64,000 nt of DNA from Gordonia sp. PP30 (GTDB taxonomy: Bacteria > Actinomycetota > Actinomycetes > Mycobacteriales > Mycobacteriaceae), in NCBI RefSeq assembly GCF_023100845.1, contig NZ_CP095864.1, positions 930,001-994,000 of the forward strand, given 5' to 3'. A program made the translations under genes and the position numbers. The notes under the pieces were generated by a model, which did no database searches, was not told the origin of the DNA, and worked only from the letters and a program-made list of their open reading frames with translations. Of this stretch, positions 17,445 through 26,599 are shown piece by piece (position 1 is the first letter of the stretch; each line of letters begins with the position of its first letter).

Positions 17445-19422
17445 CCGCTATCACCGCACCCGCTACCGGCGCTACACCGGTGGCCCCGATCCGCTGGCGC
17501 CGCCGGTGGATCTGCGGTCGGCGCTGGATGCGATCGGCGAGGACGTGATGTCCGGGGTGTCGCCGGAGCGGGCGCTGCGCGAATTCCTGCGCCGCGGCGA
17601 CGGCACCACCCGCGGGCTCGACCGGCTCGCCGAACTCGCCAACCGGCGGCGCCGGGAACTCCTGCGCGAACGCAACCTTGACGGCACCTTCGGCGACATC
17701 CGGAAACTGCTCGACGAGGCGGTGCTCGCCGAACGCAAGCAGCTCGCCCGGGACCTCGACGACGAGGCCCGGTTCGCCGAGATGCAGATCGGCGCGCTCC
17801 CGTCGTCGACGGCGCAGGCCGTGCGCGAACTGGCCGACTACCAGTGGCGCAGCTCGCAGGCCCGGGAGAAGTACCAGCAGATCGCCGACCTCCTCGGCCG
17901 GGAACTCCTGGACCAGCGGTTCGCCGGGATGAAGCAGGCGCTCGAAGGCGCGAATGAGCAAGACCGCCAAGCGATCTCGGAGATGCTCAGCGACCTGAAC
18001 GAGCTTCTCGACGCCTACAACCGCGGCGAGGACACCACCGAGCGGTTCGCCGAGTTCATGAACAAGCACGGAGAGTACTTTCCGGAGAATCCGGAGAACA
18101 CCGAGGAACTGATCGACGCGCTGGCACGCAGATCGGCGGCGGCGCAGCAGTTCTTCAACTCGCTCACCCCGGAGCAGCAGGCCGAACTGGCGGAACTCTC
18201 GCAGCAGGCGTTCGGCTCACCGCAGTTGATGGGGCAGCTGTCGCAGATGGATGCGGCGCTACGGGAGGCGCGGCCGGACCTGGATTGGGATGGCGGGCAG
18301 CGCTTCTCCGGCGACAACCCGATGGGACTCGGCGAGGGCGCCGCGGCCCTGCGTGACATCGGGGAGCTGGAAGACCTGGCCGAACAGCTCTCCCAGGGCT
18401 ACGCCGGGGCGCAGCTGGAGGACATCGACCTCGACGCCCTCACCCGGCAGCTCGGCCACGAGGCCGCCGCCGACGCGCGGACACTCGCCGAGCTCGACCG
18501 GGCACTGCGTGAGCAAGGCTTCTTCCAGCGCGACCCGGACGGGCAGCTGCGGTTGTCGCCCAAGGCGATGCGTCAGCTCGGGCAGGCGATTCTGCGCGAC
18601 ATCGCCGCGCAGCTGTCGTCGCGAGCGGGGGAGCGCGACGCCGACGTCGCGGGCCGGCTCGGTGAGCCGACCGGCGCCACGCGCGAATGGGCGTACGGCG
18701 ACACCGAGCCCTGGGATGTCACGCGCACCATCGGGAACTCGGTGCTGCGGACCGTCGCCGAGGCCCCGCCCGGGTCCGATCCGCTGGCGGACATGGCCAC
18801 TCGAGGTGTGCGCATCGACATGGGCGACGTCGAGGTGACCGACACGCAGGCACGCCCGCAGGCCGCCGTCGTGCTGCTGGTCGACACGTCGTTCTCGATG
18901 GTGATGGAGGGCCGCTGGACGCCGATGAAGCGCACGGCCCTCGCGTTGAACCAGCTGATCTCGACGCGGTTCCGTTCCGACGAACTGCACCTGATCGAGT
19001 TCGGCCGCTACGCCCGCGACACCGACGTCAACGAACTGACCTCGCTGGAACCCCGGATGGAGCAGGGCACCAATCTGCATCACGCGCTGCTGCTGGCGCA
19101 GCGGCATCTGCGGCGCTTCCCGAACGCGCAGCCGGTGGTGCTGGTGGTGACCGACGGCGAGCCGACCGCTCATCTCGACTCGGGCGGGGAACCGTTCTTC
19201 TACTACCCGCCGCACCCGCAGACCATCGGCCTCACCGTCCGCGAACTCGACCACCTGTCCCGGATGGGCGCCCAGGTGACCTTCTTCAAACTGGGCGACG
19301 ACCCCGGGCTCGCCCGCTTCGTCGACCAGATCGCCCGCCGCATCGGCGGCCGCGTGGTGAGTCCGGACCTCGACGGCCTGGGCGCCGCCGTCGTGGGCGA
19401 CTACCTCCGCTCGCGCCACTGA
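17434..19422 (+). CDS. VWA-domain partner of the MoxR ATPase
   Basis: A 662-residue protein matching Rv0959 in length and order. The N-terminal two thirds are highly charged and helical (many Glu/Gln/Arg runs such as LADYQWRSSQAREKYQQI). The C-terminal von Willebrand A domain starts near residue 475 with LLVDTSFSM; its MIDAS motif DxSxS is intact, and later elements TNLHHALLLAQRHLRR and VVTDGEPTAH are present. ATG 17434 overlaps the ATPase stop. The pair is expected to remodel or activate another protein complex; the client is unknown. Confidence 0.88.
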   Translation: MSPDRYHRTRYRRYTGGPDPLAPPVDLRSALDAIGEDVMSGVSPERALREFLRRGDGTTRGLDRLAELANRRRRELLRERNLDGTFGDIRKLLDEAVLAERKQLARDLDDEARFAEMQIGALPSSTAQAVRELADYQWRSSQAREKYQQIADLLGRELLDQRFAGMKQALEGANEQDRQAISEMLSDLNELLDAYNRGEDTTERFAEFMNKHGEYFPENPENTEELIDALARRSAAAQQFFNSLTPEQQAELAELSQQAFGSPQLMGQLSQMDAALREARPDLDWDGGQRFSGDNPMGLGEGAAALRDIGELEDLAEQLSQGYAGAQLEDIDLDALTRQLGHEAAADARTLAELDRALREQGFFQRDPDGQLRLSPKAMRQLGQAILRDIAAQLSSRAGERDADVAGRLGEPTGATREWAYGDTEPWDVTRTIGNSVLRTVAEAPPGSDPLADMATRGVRIDMGDVEVTDTQARPQAAVVLLVDTSFSMVMEGRWTPMKRTALALNQLISTRFRSDELHLIEFGRYARDTDVNELTSLEPRMEQGTNLHHALLLAQRHLRRFPNAQPVVLVVTDGEPTAHLDSGGEPFFYYPPHPQTIGLTVRELDHLSRMGAQVTFFKLGDDPGLARFVDQIARRIGGRVVSPDLDGLGAAVVGDYLRSRH

Positions 19423-19478
19423 CCCCCATGACGGTCGAGCGGAGTCGAGACCACTCCCGCGCACATACACTGACAAGC

Positions 19479-20141
19479 GTGACCCAACCGCAGCACGGCA
19501 AGTACTACCCGGCGCCGATCGGGAACGACCAGCGCGCCGGGATTCGCGCCAGCAACGCGGACCGCGAGGAGGCGCACGCCTTTCTCTCGGCCGCGATGAG
19601 CGTGGGTGCGCTGACCCCCGAGGAGTACACCGACCGGGCCGGTACGGCGATGGCGGCGACCACCCTCGCCGACCTCGACGCCCTGTGCGCCGACCTTCCG
19701 ATGAACCGGCTGACCGGCGCCGTGGCCGACGTGACACTGAACGAGACCCGGGTGAGCGATTCGGGCGCCGCCCCGGTGACTCGGGCCGTCGCCATCATGT
19801 CGGGCAGCGAGATCAGCGGTGGCGCGGTGGTCGGCGCTCACCTGTCGGTGGTGGCGTTCATGGGCGGCGCCGAGATCGACCTGCGCGATGTCGAGTTCAC
19901 CTCCCCGATCCTGGAGATCTCGTGCCAGGCGATCATGGGCGGGATCCGGATCACCGTGCCGACCGATGTGACCGTCGAGGTCCACGGCTCGGGCATCATG
20001 GGCGGCTTCTCCGGGCGCGCGGCGGGCCCCGGCCAGCCCGGCGCTCCGCGCATCGTGATCCGCGGTTTCGCGCTGATGGGCGGGGTCGACACCCGGCGCG
20101 TGGGCCGCGGCGACGACACCGGCCCCCGCCGCGCGAACTGA
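19479..20141 (+). CDS. DUF1707 protein with cell-wall-stress (LiaF-like) C-terminal domain
   Basis: A 220-residue protein. The N-terminal DUF1707 signature is RASNADREEAHAFLSAAMSVGALTPEEYTDRAGTAMAA. The C-terminal half is a beta-helix-like repeat with AIMSGSEI, AFMGGAEIDL, AIMGGIRITVP, GIMGGF and ALMGGVD motifs, typical of LiaF/YvqF-type domains. Rv0966c is the likely counterpart. GTG 19479 lies 5 nt after TACACT (19468-19473 region), so the mRNA may be leaderless. An envelope-stress sensing or scaffold role is plausible. Confidence 0.8.
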   Translation: MTQPQHGKYYPAPIGNDQRAGIRASNADREEAHAFLSAAMSVGALTPEEYTDRAGTAMAATTLADLDALCADLPMNRLTGAVADVTLNETRVSDSGAAPVTRAVAIMSGSEISGGAVVGAHLSVVAFMGGAEIDLRDVEFTSPILEISCQAIMGGIRITVPTDVTVEVHGSGIMGGFSGRAAGPGQPGAPRIVIRGFALMGGVDTRRVGRGDDTGPRRAN

Positions 20142-20158
20142 AGCCCGCGAGGATGGGC

Positions 20159-20617
20159 GTGACGAACGAGTACTTCGCGGCGGCTGACGACACCGCCGCG
20201 GCGCGGGTCCTGGGCGCGGGCCTTCCAGTGGTGCTCGGGCCGCTGGACGACGGCTTCGTCCTCGGCGGTCCGGTCCTGGGGCCCGACCCCGTCGTCGAAC
20301 TGACCACGCTGGAAGCCCTGCTCCGGGGTCTGCCGGACGAGGCCGCGATCGCGCTGATCGACCGCCCCGACTGCGGGCGGGTCGTCGCCGGTGATCCGGG
20401 CGAGCAGGCGGTGCTGGCGGTCGCGGACGGCACGGTGGCCGCACTGCTGGACGCCGACGACGGTGCGCTGGAACGAGCGGCCGGTCCGTGGTCGCAGGCC
20501 GAGGAGTTCTGGGGGCAGGCCGAGCCCGAGGTGCTGCTGGCGGTGGCGACCGCCCTGCGCGAGCTGTGCCGGCGGGCGGAGTCCACGGCGCGCGTCTATT
20601 GCCTCACGACTCTCTGA
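20159..20617 (+). CDS. Uncharacterised small acidic protein
   Basis: A 152-residue soluble acidic protein without signal peptide or membrane segment and with no family I recognise. Composition is rich in Ala, Leu, Asp and Gly (LPVVLGPLDDGFVLGGPVLG; LLDADDGALERAAGPWSQAEEFW). GTG 20159 is chosen because GAGG at 20149-20152 gives correct spacing; ATG 20153 is too close. It follows the DUF1707 gene by 17 nt, so the two may form an operon. Confidence 0.6.
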   Translation: MTNEYFAAADDTAAARVLGAGLPVVLGPLDDGFVLGGPVLGPDPVVELTTLEALLRGLPDEAAIALIDRPDCGRVVAGDPGEQAVLAVADGTVAALLDADDGALERAAGPWSQAEEFWGQAEPEVLLAVATALRELCRRAESTARVYCLTTL

Positions 20618-20624
20618 CGGAGCT

Positions 20625-20731
20625 GACCGTACCGTGACGTAGCTTCGCCGGGGAACCCGTCGTCCTCGGTGAAACCGCAGGTCGCCGGCATTTCGGCGGC
20701 ACATCACCGAAAGCTACGCCACGGTCGGGTC
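20625..20731. repeat. Palindromic element between convergent genes, copy A
   Basis: ACCGTGACGTAGCTT (20631-20645) is nearly complementary to AAGCTACGCCACGGT (20711-20725), with smaller hairpins inside. A related element lies at 45983-46080. Both sit between convergent genes, so a bidirectional terminator role is likely; paired operator half-sites are an alternative. Confidence 0.55.
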
Positions 20732-20747
20732 ATGAGGCGCCGAGCCG

Positions 20748-21680
20748 CTACGTCAGCACGACGGCCAGCAGGGCGATCACCGGGATCGACGCGATGGTGG
20801 TGACCAGGGCGCTGTCCCGGGCCAGGATATCGCCGCGGGAGTAGCGAGTCGCGTAGACCAGCACGTTCTGCGCGGTCGGCAGGGCGGCGATCACCACCTG
20901 CGCGAACAGGTGGTGGCCGGTCATGCCGAAGCCCCACCGGGCCAGCACATAGGCGAGCGCCGGCATGAGCAGCATCTTCAGCACGCTCGCCAGCGCGATG
21001 TCCCGGCGCGGCGCCGCACCCTTGGCGAACACCTTCACCCCCGTCAACGACAATCCGAAGGCCAGCAGGGCGAGCGGAACGGAGGCCTTTCCCAGCATGT
21101 CCAGCGGCGAGAACACCGCCGCGGGCAGGTGCACACCGGCCAGCGACAGTGCCAGACCGATCAGGCCGCCGATCACGATCGGGTTGCTCAGCGGGGTGCC
21201 GATGGTGCGCCACAGCGACCCCCGGTGCGCCGCGTCGAGCGCGGTGAGGTCGAGCACGGTCAGCGCCACCGGCGAGTACAGCATGATCTGGAACAGCAGC
21301 AGCGGTGCGATGAACGACGCATCGCCGAGCACGAACAGTGCGATCGGCAGCCCCAGGTTGACGCTGTTCACGTACGACGACGAGAGCGCGCCGATCACGG
21401 CCTCGGGCACCGGCCGCCGCCACAGCAGGCGGACCAGGAGAAAGTAGATCGCCCCCACCGTCACGGCGGTGATCGCCGCGACGGCCAACGTCGAGGAGAA
21501 GACGACGGACAGATCGTTGCTGGTCAGCGAGGTGATCATCAGTGCGGGCGTGCACACGAAGAACACCAGCCGGGCCAGGACGGAGATCCCGTGCTCACCG
21601 AGGACGTCGAATCGGCCGAGCAGCCAGCCGATCACGACCACGATGAGGATGACGGTGAAACCGGAGACGACGCCTGACAC
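20748..21680 (-). CDS. AEC (auxin efflux carrier) family transporter
   Basis: A 310-residue membrane protein with about ten helices. N-terminal TVILIVVVIGWLLGRFDVLGE is followed by the conserved VFFVCTPALMITSL; residues near 95 give SSYVNSVNLGLPIALFVLGD, the family's N/G-rich signature. The second half repeats the pattern (LPTAQNVLVYATRY). Members export malate, auxin-like acids or other organic anions. The GTG start at 21680 is chosen to begin at the first helix. Confidence 0.85.
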   Translation of the reverse strand: MSGVVSGFTVILIVVVIGWLLGRFDVLGEHGISVLARLVFFVCTPALMITSLTSNDLSVVFSSTLAVAAITAVTVGAIYFLLVRLLWRRPVPEAVIGALSSSYVNSVNLGLPIALFVLGDASFIAPLLLFQIMLYSPVALTVLDLTALDAAHRGSLWRTIGTPLSNPIVIGGLIGLALSLAGVHLPAAVFSPLDMLGKASVPLALLAFGLSLTGVKVFAKGAAPRRDIALASVLKMLLMPALAYVLARWGFGMTGHHLFAQVVIAALPTAQNVLVYATRYSRGDILARDSALVTTIASIPVIALLAVVLT

Positions 21681-21713
21681 TGCCGCCAGTCTAAAGGTGC
21701 CTGGCGCCGCGTT

Positions 21714-21743
21714 TTGCCACCGGGCACCCGCGACCGTTAGTCT
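21714..21743 (+). promoter_or_regulatory. Candidate promoter of rpmF
   Basis: TTGCCA (21714-21719) and TAGTCT (21738-21743) are separated by 18 nt and lie about 130 nt upstream of rpmF. The match to the housekeeping consensus is moderate. Confidence 0.35.
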
Positions 21744-21871
21744 GTTCTGGTTGTGTGTTGCGCGGGTAGCGCGCAACACCTCAGCGAGACTTGGCCGCGA
21801 GTCGGCCGGATCGGGCACCCCGAACCCCACTCGCGCACGCAGGATAGAGCTAGTAGAGAAGGGCTGGAACC

Positions 21872-22045
21872 ATGGCAGTACCGAAGCGCCGGATGTCGCG
21901 GGCGAACACCCGCAGTCGTCGTTCGCAGTGGAAGGCGGACAACGCCCCGCTGCAGGAAGAGAAGATCAACGGCGTGACCCAGCGCATGCCGCGCCGCCTG
22001 GTCAAGGCCGCGAAGCTGGGCCTGGTCGACCTCGACCGCCGCTGA
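21872..22045 (+). CDS. rpmF: 50S ribosomal protein bL32
   Basis: A 57-residue basic protein beginning [20 protein letters not shown], the universal L32 N-terminus. It lacks the CxxC zinc pairs, so it is the zinc-independent form. It is monocistronic, with a long leader and a strong hairpin 13 nt after the stop. Position matches rpmF (Rv0979A) of mycobacteria. Confidence 0.95.
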   Translation: MAVPKRRMSRANTRSRRSQWKADNAPLQEEKINGVTQRMPRRLVKAAKLGLVDLDRR

Positions 22046-22057
22046 GCTAAGACACTC

Positions 22058-22099
22058 GACGAAGCCGCGATTCCCTCCGGGGGATCGCGGCTTCGTCGT
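22058..22099 (+). terminator. Terminator after rpmF
   Basis: CGACGAAGCCGCGAT pairs perfectly with ATCGCGGCTTCGTCG, giving a 15-bp stem extended by inner C-G pairs. It follows the rpmF stop by about 12 nt. Confidence 0.85.
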
Positions 22100-22259
22100 C
22101 TCTCCGCCGCGGCGGTCGTGCCCGGCCCTCGCGATACGAAGATGTACCGAAACCACGATCGCTCAATACGAATCTGTATTGAATCTGTTACTCTCAGCCC
22201 TCAGATGTGACAGAGATCGCCCTCGCCGAGGGTGAAGACGAATCAGGGTTGGGGAATCC

Positions 22260-24518
22260 ATGCGCCGTTCGATCTGGACCGCCGTCCTGGCGGCCGTACT
22301 CGTGCTCGCCGGGCTCGGTCAGTCGCCCGCGACCGCCGCGCCGCGCGTCGGAAGCGGCCACGGCAGCGTCTACCAGGCGTATCTGCTCGACGCCCGGCCG
22401 GGCGCGCAGGTCCGGCTCCTCAACGGCGCCGGGGCGACGGTCGGCAGCGGAACGGTCGACCGCCTCGGCTCCTTCCTGGTGCGCGATCTGCCGGCCGGCG
22501 GCGGCTATCGCTTCGTGGTGAACGGCGCCACCGGCAACACCTTCGCCGTGCGCGACGAGGCGCCGCCGAACCGCTCGCTCTACACCGGCCAGCATCTGCG
22601 GCCCGGACTGAACTACGTGCGCATGCGCGACGGCGTCGAACTGGCCGTCACCGTCCGGCTGCCGATCGGCAAGACCATGGCCGACGGCCCGTTCCCGACC
22701 GTGATCGAATACTCCGGCTACCAGCACGCGGCGCCCGACGACTTCCTGCTCGGCGCGCTCGGCGGCCTCGCCCACATGCCCGATCCGATGGCCCCGGCCA
22801 CCGGCACGCTGCTGGGCAACGAGGTGGCGCCGGTCGCCGGTTTCGCCTCGGTCAATGTCCAGATGCGCGGCTCGGGCTGCTCCGGTGGCGCCTTCGACCT
22901 GTTCGACTACCCGACCATCTACGACGGCTACGACATCGTCGAGACCGTCGGCGCGCAGTCCTGGGTGAAGCACCACAAGGTCGGCATGGTCGGCATCTCG
23001 TTCTCCGGCATCTCGCAGATCTCCGTCGCCGGCACACGGCCGCCGAGCCTGGCCGCGATCGCCCCGATGAGCCTCACCGACGACCTCTACTCGACCGGTT
23101 TCCCCGGGGGCATCTTCAACACCGGTTTCGCGAACTCCTGGCTGTCCGACCGGCAGGCCGAGGCGCGCCCGGCGCCGGAGAAGGGCGCCCAGCCGTACGC
23201 GATCGAACTGGTCCGCCGGGGTGACCAGCACTGCAAGGCCAACCAGAAGCTGCGGCTACAGACCCAGCAGATCAAGCAGCTGATCGAGGAGAACCCGACC
23301 CGCAACCGGGCGCTGCTCGACCACCGGTCGCCGTCGTACTGGGCGCCGAAAGTGAACGTGCCGGTGTACCTGGTCGGCGCCCTGCAGGACGAGCAGACCG
23401 GACCGCAGTGGACGTCGATCATCGACAAGTTCAACGGCAACAAGAACGTGTGGGTGCGGATGATGAACGGTGCCCACCTCGACTCGATCGGGCCGCAGTT
23501 CCTCGGCCCGTGGTACGAGTTCCTGCGCATCTTCGTCGACCGGACGGCACCGACGCAGAACGACGCACTCACCGGGCTGATGCCGGTGATCTACGGGGCG
23601 GTGACCAACTCTCCGGGACGGCCGCTGGTGACGGCCCGGCACCCGGAAGCCACCACGCTCGCGCAGGCCAAGCGGGCCTTCGAGCGGGACCCGCGCGTGC
23701 AGGTGTTCTTCGACAACGGGTCCGGCACCCCGATCCCGGGCAATCTGTCGTCCCCGTGGTCGCGGGGCTTCAGCGCGTGGCCGGTCCCGGCGGCCGGTGA
23801 CGGCCAGCGCTGGACGCTCGACGCCCGCGGCGCGCTGACCGGCGCGCCCGGCGCCGCGTCGACCGTCGCCTTCCGGCCCGATCCGAAGGCGCGCCCGGCC
23901 GGGACGATGAACGTCTCGGGCGCCTCGACCGAGCCGTGGTCGGCCTCGGCGAAGTACGACTGGGCGCCGATCCCCGGCCGGGCCGGCGTCGGATTCGTGA
24001 CCGGTGCCCAGCCTCACGACCTGATGGCGGTCGGCCCGGCGAGCCTGGATCTGAAGCTGTCGAGCAGTGCGCCCGACACCGATCTGCAGGCGACCGTGTC
24101 GGAGGTGCGGCCGGACGGCACCGAGATCCTGGTGACCACCGGGGTGCTGCGGGCCTCGCTGCGTCAGACCAACGCGCAGGCGACGGCGCTGGATCCGCGC
24201 CGCGACTGGCTCACCCCGACACCGATGTCGGGGGTCCAGACCATGCGGATCTCGCTGAATCCGATCGCCCACACCTTCCGCGCGGGGTCGAGGATCCGCG
24301 TCACGATCACCGCGCCCGGCGGCGACAAGACGTCGTGGCGCTTCGACACCCCGGCGACCGGCGGCCGGGTGATCGACACGCTGCAACTGGGCGCGGGCGG
24401 TTCGACGCTGGTGCTCCCGGTGATTCCGGGCCAGCGGGCCGGCGGGCCCACCCCGCCGTGCGAATCGTTGCGCGGTGAGCCCTGCCGGTCGTACCGCCCC
24501 GCCTTCAACGGCGGCTAG
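22260..24518 (+). CDS. Secreted CocE/NonD-family (X-Pro dipeptidyl-peptidase type) hydrolase
   Basis: A 752-residue exported enzyme. The Sec signal peptide covers residues 1-27 (TAVLAAVLVLAGLGQSPATAA). The alpha/beta-hydrolase domain (about 110-430) has GVELAVTVRLPIGK, an oxyanion-side GYQHAAPDD, the nucleophile elbow GISFSG with Ser247, and a His in NGAHLDSIG near residue 407. A C-terminal jelly-roll (PepX_C type) domain ends with FRAGSRIRVTITAPGG. Relatives hydrolyse esters, amides or acylated substrates. It is preceded by an AT-rich leader containing ACGAATCTGTATTGAATCTG-like sequence and stands alone. Confidence 0.85.
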   Translation: MRRSIWTAVLAAVLVLAGLGQSPATAAPRVGSGHGSVYQAYLLDARPGAQVRLLNGAGATVGSGTVDRLGSFLVRDLPAGGGYRFVVNGATGNTFAVRDEAPPNRSLYTGQHLRPGLNYVRMRDGVELAVTVRLPIGKTMADGPFPTVIEYSGYQHAAPDDFLLGALGGLAHMPDPMAPATGTLLGNEVAPVAGFASVNVQMRGSGCSGGAFDLFDYPTIYDGYDIVETVGAQSWVKHHKVGMVGISFSGISQISVAGTRPPSLAAIAPMSLTDDLYSTGFPGGIFNTGFANSWLSDRQAEARPAPEKGAQPYAIELVRRGDQHCKANQKLRLQTQQIKQLIEENPTRNRALLDHRSPSYWAPKVNVPVYLVGALQDEQTGPQWTSIIDKFNGNKNVWVRMMNGAHLDSIGPQFLGPWYEFLRIFVDRTAPTQNDALTGLMPVIYGAVTNSPGRPLVTARHPEATTLAQAKRAFERDPRVQVFFDNGSGTPIPGNLSSPWSRGFSAWPVPAAGDGQRWTLDARGALTGAPGAASTVAFRPDPKARPAGTMNVSGASTEPWSASAKYDWAPIPGRAGVGFVTGAQPHDLMAVGPASLDLKLSSSAPDTDLQATVSEVRPDGTEILVTTGVLRASLRQTNAQATALDPRRDWLTPTPMSGVQTMRISLNPIAHTFRAGSRIRVTITAPGGDKTSWRFDTPATGGRVIDTLQLGAGGSTLVLPVIPGQRAGGPTPPCESLRGEPCRSYRPAFNGG

Positions 24519-24716
24519 CGCCGGGAAGGTCGTTTCGACACGTCTCGGCTAGCGCCTCGACGGCTCAACGGGCTGTCGCAGCCTGCTCGCCTCGACGGCT
24601 CAACGGGCTGTCGGTGACCTGCCGCAGCCCGCCCCGCCGTCGACGAACATTTCGACGGAGCTCAATGTGAACTCCGTGAGGAGACGTGTCGAAACGCCCC
24701 TCCCGAAAACGGCGAC
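24519..24716. repeat. Intergenic repeat cluster after the CocE/NonD gene
   Basis: Contains CGTTTCGACACG with CTCGGCTAGCGCCTCG (24531-24559), two copies of CCTCGACGGCTCAACGGGCTGTCG about 36 bp apart, and a terminal GTGTCGAAACG (24686-24696), which is the inverse of the opening motif. It belongs to the same family as the clusters near 4.2, 38.2 and 42.2 kb. No gene is seen. Confidence 0.75.
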
Positions 24717-25487
24717 TTACTGCGACAGCACCTTGTTGACCAGGCGGACGGCGCTGTTCGGGAGGAACTTGGAGGCGTTGCCGAGGAACGTGGTCTGGGC
24801 GCCGACCGAGTAGCTGGTGCGACGGGTCAGCAGGTCGACGCGGTTCGGGTGCACCGACTCCCACACCTTCTCGGCGACGTCCTCGGGGGTGAGCCGCACG
24901 CCGAGGGTCTGCGTCGACTTCGCGTCGGTGTCGGCGAGCGCGGTCTTGGCCCAGAGCGGCCAGATCGAGACGGCGCGGATGTCGTCGTGCTGCCATTCCA
25001 GTTCCAGCGCCTCGGTGAGGCCGCCGACGAAGAACTTGGTGGCGCTGTAGACGGCGATGCCGGGCTGGCCGTAGATCGCCGAGGCCGACGCGATGTTCAC
25101 CAGGTGCGCGCCGGGGGTCGCCTTGAGGTAGGGGTGGGCGGCCTGCGCGCCGAGGGCGACGCCGAGGGCATCGATGTCGATCTGTGCCTTGATCGCCTCG
25201 GGGGTGATGTCGGCCAGGTCGCCGGAGATCAGGATTCCGGCGTTGTTGTCGAGGACGTCGAGACGGCCGTCGGTGTGCGAGGTGAAATCGGCCAGCGCGT
25301 CGGCCCACTGCTGCGGCTCGCGGACGTCGAGCTTGCCGGTGATGAAGTCCGGGTTCTCCGCCTTCGCAGCGGCGAGGGCGTCGTCGCTGACGTCGTAGAT
25401 CCCCACGGTCCAGCCCTCGCTGGCGAAGCGCTTGGCCGTCGCCAGACCGATGCCGGCGGCACCTCCGGAGATGAAGATCGATGACAT
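24717..25487 (-). CDS. SDR-family oxidoreductase
   Basis: A 256-residue Rossmann enzyme. NAD(P) binding motif GGAAGIG is at residues 8-14, the NNAG motif near 90, catalytic Ser in NIASASAIYG near 138 and YSATK near 152. The sequence WPLWAKTALAD replaces the usual substrate-loop PG motif. ATG 25487 follows a GGAGGAA Shine-Dalgarno site. It is divergent from the diiron oxygenase gene and shares its upstream region with a TTACTGATCAGTAA palindrome, so the two are probably co-regulated. Confidence 0.88.
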   Translation of the reverse strand: MSSIFISGGAAGIGLATAKRFASEGWTVGIYDVSDDALAAAKAENPDFITGKLDVREPQQWADALADFTSHTDGRLDVLDNNAGILISGDLADITPEAIKAQIDIDALGVALGAQAAHPYLKATPGAHLVNIASASAIYGQPGIAVYSATKFFVGGLTEALELEWQHDDIRAVSIWPLWAKTALADTDAKSTQTLGVRLTPEDVAEKVWESVHPNRVDLLTRRTSYSVGAQTTFLGNASKFLPNSAVRLVNKVLSQ

Positions 25488-25534
25488 GAGTTCCTCCACT
25501 CGTCCCGCGCGCAGGGCGTGTCCCTCCGCAAAAC

Positions 25535-25548
25535 TTACTGATCAGTAA
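25535..25548. promoter_or_regulatory. Perfect 14-bp palindrome, TetR-type operator candidate
   Basis: TTACTGATCAGTAA is its own reverse complement. It lies 48 nt upstream of the SDR start and 121 nt upstream of the diiron oxygenase start in their shared promoter region. No TetR gene is in the immediate neighbourhood. Confidence 0.6.
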
Positions 25549-25668
25549 CGGTTCCAGACGCCTCGACCCGGGCGCAACCCGGTGATAACGTGACAATAGA
25601 TGTTGTAACAATGAAGTCCGTCACACGACGGGCTCGCGCACACGACGTCCCCAATGGAGGTGGACGAC

Positions 25669-26589
25669 ATGACTGTCACCGTGAACAACGACGTTCTCAC
25701 CAGCCTGCAGGATGACGGACCGAACGAGGTCTCGGAACGACTGCTGGCCTCGGCCGCCCGGCTGTCCCGCAACGCGATGACCGAGATCGACTGGTCGCTG
25801 CCGATGGACCCGGACAAGTACGGCTGCAGCCCGGAGTGGAGTTCGCTCTACGGCACCGACTACTGGAACGAGATGTCCGAGGAGCAGCGGATCTCGCTGA
25901 CCCGGCACGAGTTCGCGTCGATCATGTGCATCGGTATCTGGTTCGAGATGATCCTTCAGGAGATGGTCGTCCGCGACCAGTACCTGGGCCAGTATCACTC
26001 GCCGGAGTTCCAGTTCGCGCTCACCGAGATCGCTGACGAGTGCCGTCACTCGATCATGTTCGCCAAGGCATCGGAGAAGATGGTGGGCCGGTCGTACCGG
26101 CCGGGGCGCACGGTCGGACGGCTCGGCAAGTTCTTCAAGGCGACGGCCAAGAACGAGGTCGCCTACGCCGGGATCCTGGTGGCCGAGGAGGTGCTCGACG
26201 TCTTCCAGCGCGGCTGCATGCGCGACGATCGCGTCCTCCCGTTCATCCGGACCGTGAACGAGATCCACGTCCTCGAAGAGTCGCGCCACATGAAGTTCGC
26301 GCGCGAAGAGGTGCGCGAGTCGGTGCAGGGGATCAGCCGGTTCCGCCGCCAGTTCAGCGCGCTTTACGTCGCCCTCGGCGCGTACATGATCGTCACCAAC
26401 CTGATCCAGCCGCAGGCCTACGCCGACGCCGGGCTCGACGCCGACCGCGCCGTCGCCGAGGCCGGCGCCAACGCGCACTTCCATTCGATGATCCGCAGCA
26501 GCTGTGCGCACCTCATGGAGTTCCTCGACGAGGTCGGACTGCTCACCAAGCCGGCGATGCGGTACTATCGCGCCGCCCACATGCTGTAA
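25669..26589 (+). CDS. AurF-like diiron oxygenase (p-aminobenzoate N-oxygenase family)
   Basis: A 306-residue four-helix-bundle diiron protein. Ligand motifs visible are FASIMCIGIWFEMILQEM, EIADECRHSIMFAKASE (ExxxH with E, C, H), ILVAEEVLD and LEESRHMKFAREEV (ExxRH then E). Family members oxidise aryl amines or activate O2 for related reactions. ATG 25669 follows GGAGG (25656-25660). The next gene, a ferredoxin/FAD reductase, starts 10 nt downstream and is the obvious electron donor. A paralogous gene pair lies at 59963-62516. Confidence 0.85.
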   Translation: MTVTVNNDVLTSLQDDGPNEVSERLLASAARLSRNAMTEIDWSLPMDPDKYGCSPEWSSLYGTDYWNEMSEEQRISLTRHEFASIMCIGIWFEMILQEMVVRDQYLGQYHSPEFQFALTEIADECRHSIMFAKASEKMVGRSYRPGRTVGRLGKFFKATAKNEVAYAGILVAEEVLDVFQRGCMRDDRVLPFIRTVNEIHVLEESRHMKFAREEVRESVQGISRFRRQFSALYVALGAYMIVTNLIQPQAYADAGLDADRAVAEAGANAHFHSMIRSSCAHLMEFLDEVGLLTKPAMRYYRAAHML

Positions 26590-26599
26590 CGGAGCGACG

